Both the position numbers and the translations under genes were made by a program. Positions 58,121 through 64,000 of a DNA stretch of 64,000 bases are shown here, in pieces. Source of the stretch: Psychrobacillus sp048572895 (GTDB lineage Bacteria; Bacillota; Bacilli; Bacillales_A; Planococcaceae); assembly GCF_048572895.1 (NCBI RefSeq), contig NZ_CP183878.1, positions 2,356,001-2,420,000 on the forward strand, in the 5' to 3' direction. Position 1 is the first letter of the stretch, and each line of letters opens with the position of its first letter. The notes below the pieces were generated by a model. It was not told where the DNA came from and did no database searches. It worked only from the letters and a program-made list of their open reading frames with translations.

Positions 58121-59647
58121 TTGTCTACATTTTTAAAAGGCTCAATTTTGTTAATGATTTCCATTTTTTTATCCAAGTTGTTAGGGTTTATTTATCGTAT
58201 GCAGTTTGTTCGCTTAACTGGGGAAGAAACAGTTGGAATTTACATGACTGCCTATCCAGCTTTTATCTTTTTCCTTTCTTTGGTACAGCTTGGTATTCCA
58301 ATTGCAATGGCTAAAATTATTGCAGAGGTACGAGCAAGAAGTGCGACATCAGATTATTTCTCTGTTATGCGAACTTCTGTAATCGTTACGGTTGTTTCCA
58401 TATTACTTTTCACTCCACTATTTATCTTTGTAGCTCCATATATCTCAGGTAATCTATTAAAAAATGATGCAATCACTATGACATTGTATGTATCCATCGC
58501 AATTGTTCCAATTGCCGCTGCTGGAGGAATATTGAAAGGATTTTTCCAAGGAATAGCACGATTAGAAGAAACAGCAGTTGCTCAATTAATGGAGCAAGTC
58601 GTTCGTATTCTTTTAATCAGTTTTGTACTTCCTTTCTTTTTAACTTCCACATCTCCACAAGAAGCTGCTGCTTATGCGATGATCTTAGCTCTAATCGCTG
58701 AACTTATCGCATTACTCTATTTAAAATGGAAATATGACAGATGGAAAACAAAACAAACGTATAGCAAAACATCTAAAGGATATCCACTTTCTCCACTTTT
58801 CGCAATTGCATTACCGTCTTCAGGGAGTAAACTTTTCGGATCCTTCACATGGTTTTTGGAGCCAATTATTTTTATCAAGGCTTTAGCTATTACAGGAATC
58901 ACTGCAGTGGCGGCTACTACACTTTATGGAGTTATTTCAGGTGTTTTAGTTCCTTTACTGTTATTTCCTTCTTTCATCCCATACGCACTTTCTATTGTTC
59001 TAATTCCGGCTGTTAGTGATGCGTTTGCACGAAAAAATTTCAAGTTATTAAAAGAAAGAATTCACCTTTCCTTAAAATTCTCTACATTAACAGGCTGTTA
59101 CGCTGCTACACTGTTTTATCTGCACGGCGGTGAGTTAGTAAAGACACTATTTCACGTTGAAAATGCAACGGTTTATATGAAAATTCTGTCGCCTATTTTT
59201 TTCTTTTATTATATTCAAAGTCCTTTGTTTTCTATTTTACAAGCCTTAAATAATTCAAAAGCTGCATTTCTCAATTCCCTATATGGTGGCGTAGGGAAAC
59301 TATTATTACTATTCTTCCTAGCTTCACAAGTAACTATTCAAGAAAAAGGTGCTATCGTTGCGATTGGATTTGGGGTATTGATTACTTCTTTTTTACATAT
59401 CGCTTCTTTGAAGGAAAAAAAAGAAGCACAAATTGGCTTCTCTTTTTTTGTAATACCCTATGCAGTATTTTTGTTAACCATCATCTCAAGACCATTGATA
59501 ATTTCTATCGGAAGTCATTCTTTACTAATCGATTGTCTTATCACTATGGTATATTTAACAGTTGCATTAGTACTTTTTAGACAGATTAAACGAAAAGAGA
59601 TAAGCGTCATTTTCAAGATTGCAAAAACGTCTAAGAACAGATTCTGA
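58121..59647 (+). CDS. spoVB: Stage V sporulation protein B (SpoVB), MOP-family flippase
   Basis: SpoVB is a polysaccharide/lipid flippase-like membrane protein needed for spore cortex formation. The 508-residue protein begins STFLKGSILLMISIFLSKLL and has about 14 hydrophobic segments; GFIYRMQFVRLTGEETVGIY and GILKGFFQGIARLEETAVAQ are typical of the family. The start is TTG at 58121 with GAAGGAAGTG ahead. It is divergent from comN and convergent with the DUF421 gene, whose stop is only 11 bp away. Confidence 0.94.
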   Translation: MSTFLKGSILLMISIFLSKLLGFIYRMQFVRLTGEETVGIYMTAYPAFIFFLSLVQLGIPIAMAKIIAEVRARSATSDYFSVMRTSVIVTVVSILLFTPLFIFVAPYISGNLLKNDAITMTLYVSIAIVPIAAAGGILKGFFQGIARLEETAVAQLMEQVVRILLISFVLPFFLTSTSPQEAAAYAMILALIAELIALLYLKWKYDRWKTKQTYSKTSKGYPLSPLFAIALPSSGSKLFGSFTWFLEPIIFIKALAITGITAVAATTLYGVISGVLVPLLLFPSFIPYALSIVLIPAVSDAFARKNFKLLKERIHLSLKFSTLTGCYAATLFYLHGGELVKTLFHVENATVYMKILSPIFFFYYIQSPLFSILQALNNSKAAFLNSLYGGVGKLLLLFFLASQVTIQEKGAIVAIGFGVLITSFLHIASLKEKKEAQIGFSFFVIPYAVFLLTIISRPLIISIGSHSLLIDCLITMVYLTVALVLFRQIKRKEISVIFKIAKTSKNRF

Positions 59648-59657
59648 GAAAACATGA

Positions 59658-60296
59658 CTAAAAAGAAGTCTTTAGCTGAATATATAGCACTTCGTTTTCA
59701 TAACTACAGTAAAATATTTTTTTAGAGTTCATGATTTGCTTTTGCTCTAGTTCTTGTATCAACCATTTTTCATTTTTACCAATATGCTCTAAATGTCTAT
59801 ATTGTATATCACCGTCTATTATAAGAGGAAATACGTATTGTTCTCCTTCTTTTTTAAAGACGGATAAGTTTCCTGATGGCTCCAAAAAAGCATAAGAGAC
59901 GGACTGAATCGAACCAATTTGTTGTTCTCGTAGTTGTTGAAGCATATCATCTAAATTGTAACGTTGTTTTCTCATCTCTTTCTCAATGATAATTCCATCC
60001 CGGATTAGTATTGAAGGCTCGCCTTCCATCACATCACGAAACTTTTTGCTTTTTAAAGAAATGTAGGATACGGCAATCTGAATGAGAAACAATATAATCA
60101 CTGGAACTATTGCATGAAAAAAACTACTGTGAGGATCGTCCAATGAAAATGCTGCGACCTCCGCTATTAAAAGAAAGACAACTAAGTCAAAAATACTAAG
60201 CTCGCCAACTTCTCTTTTCCCCATCAGACGAAGAATCAACAAAATAAACCAATACAAAATAAATGTCCGAATTATAATTATGATCAAATCCTGCAC
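59658..60296 (-). CDS. DUF421 membrane protein (YetF/YrbG family)
   Basis: The 212-residue protein has three N-terminal membrane segments (IIIIIRTFILYWFILLILRL, FDLVVFLLIAEVAAF and a third at about 62-80) with the family motif RLMGKREVGELSIFDLVV, then a cytosolic domain with the two DUF421 elements EGEPSILIRDGII and MRKQRYNLDDMLQQLREQ. GTG at 60296 follows GAGGTGATTAT. Family members are linked with spore-germination receptors or stress, with no firm function. B. subtilis yrbG is at the corresponding locus. Confidence 0.88.
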   Translation of the reverse strand: MQDLIIIIIRTFILYWFILLILRLMGKREVGELSIFDLVVFLLIAEVAAFSLDDPHSSFFHAIVPVIILFLIQIAVSYISLKSKKFRDVMEGEPSILIRDGIIIEKEMRKQRYNLDDMLQQLREQQIGSIQSVSYAFLEPSGNLSVFKKEGEQYVFPLIIDGDIQYRHLEHIGKNEKWLIQELEQKQIMNSKKIFYCSYENEVLYIQLKTSF

Positions 60297-60322
60297 ATAA
60301 TCACCTCATAATTACCTTGCCC

Positions 60323-60366
60323 AAAGAAAAAGAACTTACTCATAAAATGAATAAGTTCTTTTTCTT
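60323..60366 (-). terminator. Terminator of queA-tgt-yajC
   Basis: AAAGAAAAAGAACTTA and TAAGTTCTTTTTCTT form a long stem around TTCATTTTATGAG, symmetric with T-runs on both strands. It separates yajC from the DUF421 gene. Confidence 0.85.
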
Positions 60367-60419
60367 ATGTATTTTTGTAAAGTTGACTAGTATACTACGA
60401 ATTTATGTAGTTTGTTCCA

Positions 60420-60515
60420 GCGCCTAGCTCCTCGGGTCACTTCAGTCTTTCGGAAAAGGCAAAGTGCGCCTTTACGCGAAATCCTTCCAGTGCCTGTCGG
60501 AGCTAACATAGGCGC
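60420..60515. repeat. Repeat E-like stem element after yajC
   Basis: AGCGCCTA-GCTCC at the left pairs with GGAGCTAACATAGGCGCT at the right; the middle carries GTCTTTCGGAAAAGGC and AAGTGCGCCTTTACGCG with shorter pairings. It ends about 15 bp after the yajC stop. It belongs to the GC-rich palindromic repeat class typical of this group. Confidence 0.75.
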
Positions 60516-60530
60516 TTTCACATTTCATAA

Positions 60531-60797
60531 TTATTTCGACTCTGTTACTACTCGTCCTACTGCAACGCGCTCGAATTGTAAACGAGTTCCGTCTGCAACA
60601 GTTACGAAGATCGTTTGATCATCTACTGCATCTACCTTTGCGTGTAACCCACCAACAGTGATGATATCGTCTCCACGTTTAATATTGTTTTGCATTGATG
60701 CTGTGTTTTTTTGACGCTTTTGTGCTGGTCGAATGATGAAGAACCACATAACAGCGAACATCGCAATAATTGGCAACAAACCTACTAATGTATCCAT
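60531..60797 (-). CDS. yajC: Preprotein translocase subunit YajC
   Basis: YajC is a small single-pass membrane partner of SecDF. The 88-residue protein has an N-terminal segment (LVGLLPIIAMFAVMWFFIIR), then RPAQKRQKN, and the conserved IKRGDDIITVGGLHAKV and GTRLQFERVAVGRVV. GGGGGGAAAT precedes the ATG at 60797. It follows tgt by 44 bp, the widespread queA-tgt-yajC order. Confidence 0.96.
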   Translation of the reverse strand: MDTLVGLLPIIAMFAVMWFFIIRPAQKRQKNTASMQNNIKRGDDIITVGGLHAKVDAVDDQTIFVTVADGTRLQFERVAVGRVVTESK

Positions 60798-60841
60798 GTA
60801 TTTATTTCCCCCCTTTTATCTCTTTACCTAGTATACAAGAA

Positions 60842-61981
60842 TCAGAAGTTTTTTGCATTTGGTTTGTTATACCCATATTCTTCAAAAAATTCTTCTTTGA
60901 AATCTAGCAAACGATCTTCACGTATTGCTTGTCTTACATTTTCCATTAATTTCATTAGGAAATGCAGATTATGATAAGACGCTAAACGTAAACCAAATGT
61001 TTCATCCGCTTTGAATAAGTGGCGAATATAAGCACGTGAATAATTTTTACATGTGTAACAATCGCATTTCTCATCGATAGGACCAAAATCACGAGCAAAC
61101 TTAGCTCCTTTAATAACTAGACGTCCTTGATGAGTAAAGAATGTACCATTGCGTGCAATACGTGTTGGTAATACACAGTCAAACATGTCTACGCCTCGAA
61201 TAGCACCGTCTATTAATGAGTCAGGTGAACCAACACCCATTAAATAGCGTGGCTTGTTTTCAGGCATCATCGGCGTTGTAAAATCCAGTACACGATTCAT
61301 CACATCTTTTGGTTCACCAACAGACAATCCTCCGATGGCATAACCAGGAAAATCAAGAGAAACTAAATCCTTTGCAGACTGACGGCGTAATTCCTCATAT
61401 TCTCCACCTTGGATAATCCCAAATAGCCCTTGCTTATCAGTATTCGTATGCGCAGTTAAACAGCGCTCTGCCCAACGTGATGTACGTTCTACAGATGCTT
61501 TCATATATTCAAAAGATGCTGGATAAGGCGGACACTCATCGAATGCCATCATAATATCAGAACCTAAATCATTTTGAATTTGCATTGATTTTTCAGGACT
61601 TAAAAATAATTTATCCCCGTTGAGGTGATTACGAAAATGAACACCTTCCTCTTCAATTTTACGCATATCACTCAAACTAAATACTTGGAAACCTCCGGAA
61701 TCTGTAAGAATCGCACGATCCCAGTTCATAAATTTATGAAGTCCGCCTGCTTCGCGAATAATGTCGTTTCCTGGGCGAAGCCATAGGTGATAGGTATTAC
61801 TAAGAATAATACCGGCGTTCATTTCTTTGATCTCTTCGGGTGCCATTGTTTTTACTGTTGCTTGTGTACCTACTGGCATAAATGCAGGTGTTTCAAACGA
61901 TCCGTGAGGCGTGTGTACAACACCCAACCTTGCACCTGTTTGTTTGTCTTTTTTTATAAGTTCATACGTAACTGCTGTCAT
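60842..61981 (-). CDS. tgt: tRNA-guanine transglycosylase
   Basis: Tgt exchanges G34 for preQ1 in tRNAs for Asn, Asp, His and Tyr. The 379-residue protein has the substrate and catalytic motif LTDSGGFQVFSL, the second Asp region DMFDCVLPTRIARNG, and zinc ligands in CDCYTCKNYSRAYIRHLF. The ATG at 61981 follows the queA stop directly (TAAATG), with GAAGG inside queA. Gene overlap and order show a queuosine operon. Confidence 0.97.
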   Translation of the reverse strand: MTAVTYELIKKDKQTGARLGVVHTPHGSFETPAFMPVGTQATVKTMAPEEIKEMNAGIILSNTYHLWLRPGNDIIREAGGLHKFMNWDRAILTDSGGFQVFSLSDMRKIEEEGVHFRNHLNGDKLFLSPEKSMQIQNDLGSDIMMAFDECPPYPASFEYMKASVERTSRWAERCLTAHTNTDKQGLFGIIQGGEYEELRRQSAKDLVSLDFPGYAIGGLSVGEPKDVMNRVLDFTTPMMPENKPRYLMGVGSPDSLIDGAIRGVDMFDCVLPTRIARNGTFFTHQGRLVIKGAKFARDFGPIDEKCDCYTCKNYSRAYIRHLFKADETFGLRLASYHNLHFLMKLMENVRQAIREDRLLDFKEEFFEEYGYNKPNAKNF

Positions 61982-63022
61982 TTAATAATTCCTTCCTTTT
62001 ATAAACATGGCATCTCCAAAGCTGAAAAAGCGATATTTTAAATCGACTGCTTCCTTATAGGCACTGAGTATAAACTCTTTAGAAGTAATTGCACTCACGA
62101 GCATTACTAAAGTAGATTTAGGTAAGTGGAAATTTGTAATCATTCCATCTATACACTTAAATTCATAACCTGGATATATAAATATTGAAGTCCATCCACT
62201 ATCTGCTTGAAGTTGTCCATCAAATTTAGTTGCCACTGTTTCCAATGTTCTCGTAGAGGTAGTCCCAACTGCAACAACTTTTCCTCCAGATGCCTTCACT
62301 TGGTTAATAACATCTGCTGTCTCTTCTGTAATCCGATAAAATTCAGAATGCATTTCATGGTCATCAATAGAATCTACACTAACAGGTCGGAAAGTTCCTA
62401 GTCCTACATGTAATGTCACAAACGCTATTTTAACACCTTTTGCGCGAATGTCATCTAATAATGCCTCTGTGAAATGTAAGCCGGCTGTTGGTGCCGCCGC
62501 AGAACCTTGCTCTTTTGCATAAACTGTTTGATATCGATCTTTATTTTCCAGTTTTTCATGAATATATGGGGGAAGCGGCATTTCTCCTAATTGGTCTAAT
62601 ACCTCAAAAAATACGCCCGCATATTCAAAACGGAAAATTCGTCCACCATGGTCTTTTATGCCTGTACAGACAGCTTTCAACAAACCTTCACCAAAAGTAA
62701 TTTCTGTGCCTATTTTGACACGTTTTGCAGGTTTCACTAGTGTCTCCCACTGATCTCCTTCTATTTGTGTCAATAATAGAACTTCTACATTCGCTCCAGT
62801 TTCTTGTTTCACACCCATTAGACGAGCAGGCATTACCTTCGTATCGTTCAACACAAGGCAATCTCCTTCATTTAATTCATTTAGTATTTCCTTAAAGTGA
62901 GTATGTGTATACGACTGTTTTTCAAAATCTGCTATTAATAGCTTACTACTCGTTCTGTCCAAAAGTGGTGTTTGGGCAATTAGTTCTTCTGGTAATTCAA
63001 AATCAAAATCTTCTACTCTCAT
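61982..63022 (-). CDS. queA: S-adenosylmethionine:tRNA ribosyltransferase-isomerase
   Basis: QueA adds the epoxycyclopentanediol precursor to preQ1 on tRNA, making epoxyqueuosine. The 346-residue protein begins MRVEDFDFELPEELIAQTPL and has family motifs CLVLNDTKVMPARLMG, AAPTAGLHFTEALL, HVGLGTFRPV, VVAVGTTSTRTLE and TNFHLPKSTLVMLVSA. AAAGGATG lies about 8 nt before the ATG at 63022. It follows ruvB by 17 bp, so ruvB-queA-tgt-yajC form one transcript. Confidence 0.97.
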   Translation of the reverse strand: MRVEDFDFELPEELIAQTPLLDRTSSKLLIADFEKQSYTHTHFKEILNELNEGDCLVLNDTKVMPARLMGVKQETGANVEVLLLTQIEGDQWETLVKPAKRVKIGTEITFGEGLLKAVCTGIKDHGGRIFRFEYAGVFFEVLDQLGEMPLPPYIHEKLENKDRYQTVYAKEQGSAAAPTAGLHFTEALLDDIRAKGVKIAFVTLHVGLGTFRPVSVDSIDDHEMHSEFYRITEETADVINQVKASGGKVVAVGTTSTRTLETVATKFDGQLQADSGWTSIFIYPGYEFKCIDGMITNFHLPKSTLVMLVSAITSKEFILSAYKEAVDLKYRFFSFGDAMFIKGRNY

Positions 63023-63039
63023 ATATAGGACATCCTTTT

Positions 63040-64000
63040 TTATTCTTTTCTTTCCACTGGAAATGAAATTCCAAAATGGTCATAAGCTAGTGGCGTAACA
63101 ATTCTTCCTCTGGGAGATCGTTGGATAAAACCAATTTGCAGAAGATATGGTTCATATACATCTTCAATCGTTGCAGACTCTTCACCAATACTTGCTGCGA
63201 TGGTATCTAAGCCAACCGGACCGCCTCTAAAGCGGTCAATCATAGACATTATTAGTTTATGATCGATATGATCTAATCCACGAGGATCTACTTGAAGCAG
63301 CTCCAATGCCTCTTTAGCAATATCAACCGAGATATGTCCATTTCCGCGAACCTGTGCATAATCTCGTACTCTTTTTAATAAGCGGTTAGCAATACGTGGA
63401 GTACCTCTCGATCTTCTGGCGATTTCGCCAGCAGATTCATGGTCAATGGATGCATTAAACAGCTCTGAACTGCGAACCACAATGGAGGTTAATGCATCTT
63501 CATCATAGTAATCTAGTCGTAGCAAAACACCAAAGCGATCACGTAAAGGTGCAGATAACGCCCCGGCTCTAGTAGTGGCACCTATTAACGTAAATGGTGG
63601 CAGATCAAGTCGCACACTTCTTGCGGCTGGTCCTTTTCCGACAACTATATCCAAACAAAAGTCTTCCATTGCAGGATAAAGCACTTCCTCGATGGATCGA
63701 TTTAACCGATGAATTTCGTCTATAAATAATACATCTCCAGGCTCCAACGAACTAACTATTGCTGCTAAGTCACCAGGACGCTCGATAGCTGGACCACTTG
63801 TCATTCTAATTTGGACGTCCATTTCATTTGCAATTACGGCCGCAAGTGTTGTTTTACCAAGTCCAGGAGGTCCATATAAAAGACAGTGATCTAAGCTTTC
63901 ACTTCTCATTTTAGCTGCTTCGATAAAAATTTCTAAATTATGTTTAATCTTATCTTGCCCAATATATTGCTTTAGAAACTGTGGACGAAGTGATTGCTCG
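63040..64000 (-). CDS. ruvB: Holliday junction helicase RuvB (5' end beyond window)
   Basis: RuvB is the AAA+ motor for branch migration with RuvA. About 319 codons are present; the start lies right of 64000. The first residues in the window, EQSLRPQFLKQYIGQDKIKH, match the conserved SLRP..L..YIGQ region near residue 15-35, so only a short N-terminus is missing. Walker A is YGPPGLGKTTLA, Walker B FIDEIHRL, sensor 1 LIGATTRAG, and the arginine finger region is LRDRFGV. The winged helix ends in QRSPRGRIVTPLAYDHFG. The ATG at 63909 is internal. Confidence 0.97.
   Translation of the reverse strand, partial: EQSLRPQFLKQYIGQDKIKHNLEIFIEAAKMRSESLDHCLLYGPPGLGKTTLAAVIANEMDVQIRMTSGPAIERPGDLAAIVSSLEPGDVLFIDEIHRLNRSIEEVLYPAMEDFCLDIVVGKGPAARSVRLDLPPFTLIGATTRAGALSAPLRDRFGVLLRLDYYDEDALTSIVVRSSELFNASIDHESAGEIARRSRGTPRIANRLLKRVRDYAQVRGNGHISVDIAKEALELLQVDPRGLDHIDHKLIMSMIDRFRGGPVGLDTIAASIGEESATIEDVYEPYLLQIGFIQRSPRGRIVTPLAYDHFGISFPVERKE

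Noticed and set aside
1..64000. tRNA or rRNA genes
   Set aside because: I saw no CCA-ended cloverleaf or rRNA-like stretch; the T-box leaders explain the tRNA-responsive motifs.

Overview
The window is chromosomal DNA from a low-GC, endospore-forming, Gram-positive bacterium of the order Bacillales. Gene order follows the Bacillus subtilis lepA-comE-sigK-alaS-aspS-relA-secDF-ruvB segment closely. Non-coding repeat families, divergent psd/pssA and an intact sigK beside mtnN suggest Planococcaceae (for example a Psychrobacillus or Lysinibacillus relative). That family call is inference from gene order and style; no 16S gene is present. Most genes are on the minus strand.

Layout, left to right. 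(1) 1-6.2 kb: 3' part of hemW, lepA, the sporulation genes spoIIP and gpr, plus-strand rpsT, holA. (2) 6.2-10.4 kb: yqzM between two copies of a repeat, then the DNA-uptake operon comEA-comEB-comEC. (3) 10.8-16.6 kb: a tightly overlapping operon yqeG-yqeH-aroE-yhbY-nadD-yqeK-rsfS-yqeM (ribosome assembly, NAD, shikimate), with psd and divergent pssA. (4) 17.6-26 kb: sigK, a 26-codon ORF, mtnN, yrrS, greA, udk, the wobble-uridine hydroxylation/methylation cluster trmR-yrrN-yrrO, mltG. (5) 26-38 kb: ireB-ruvX-yrzB, T-box-controlled alaS, recD2, yrrB, mnmA, its partner desulfurase, cymR, divergent rarA. (6) 38.5-43 kb: a small basic protein, tcdA, a 6S RNA, then an accessory island (LysE exporter, MFS transporter, YqhV-like protein). 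(7) 43-64 kb: T-box-controlled hisS-aspS, an SH3b amidase, dtd, rel, apt, recJ, lapA, secDF, comN, spoVB, a DUF421 protein, yajC, tgt, queA, and the 3' part of ruvB.

Most genes serve translation (LepA, S20, RsfS, YqeH, YhbY, AlaS, HisS, AspS, Dtd, MnmA, TcdA, TrmR, Tgt, QueA), sporulation (SpoIIP, Gpr, SigK, SpoVB), competence (ComEA/B/C, ComN), DNA repair (RecD2, RecJ, RarA, RuvB, RuvX, HolA) and stringent or purine control (Rel, Apt).

The least explained content lies between genes. Repeat A is a roughly 170-bp nested hairpin in seven copies. In four copies it starts 10-45 bp after a stop codon with its inner stem and T-tract facing the right way to terminate that gene. Repeat A can be followed by a linker and a GC-rich structured block B, giving two full composites of about 660 bp. 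Repeats also lie between both T-box leaders and their coding regions. Three genes (comEC, sigK, a yqhV homologue) have no well-placed ATG/GTG/TTG start and appear to use AUU or AUA. All coordinates, pairings and alignments were made by eye.
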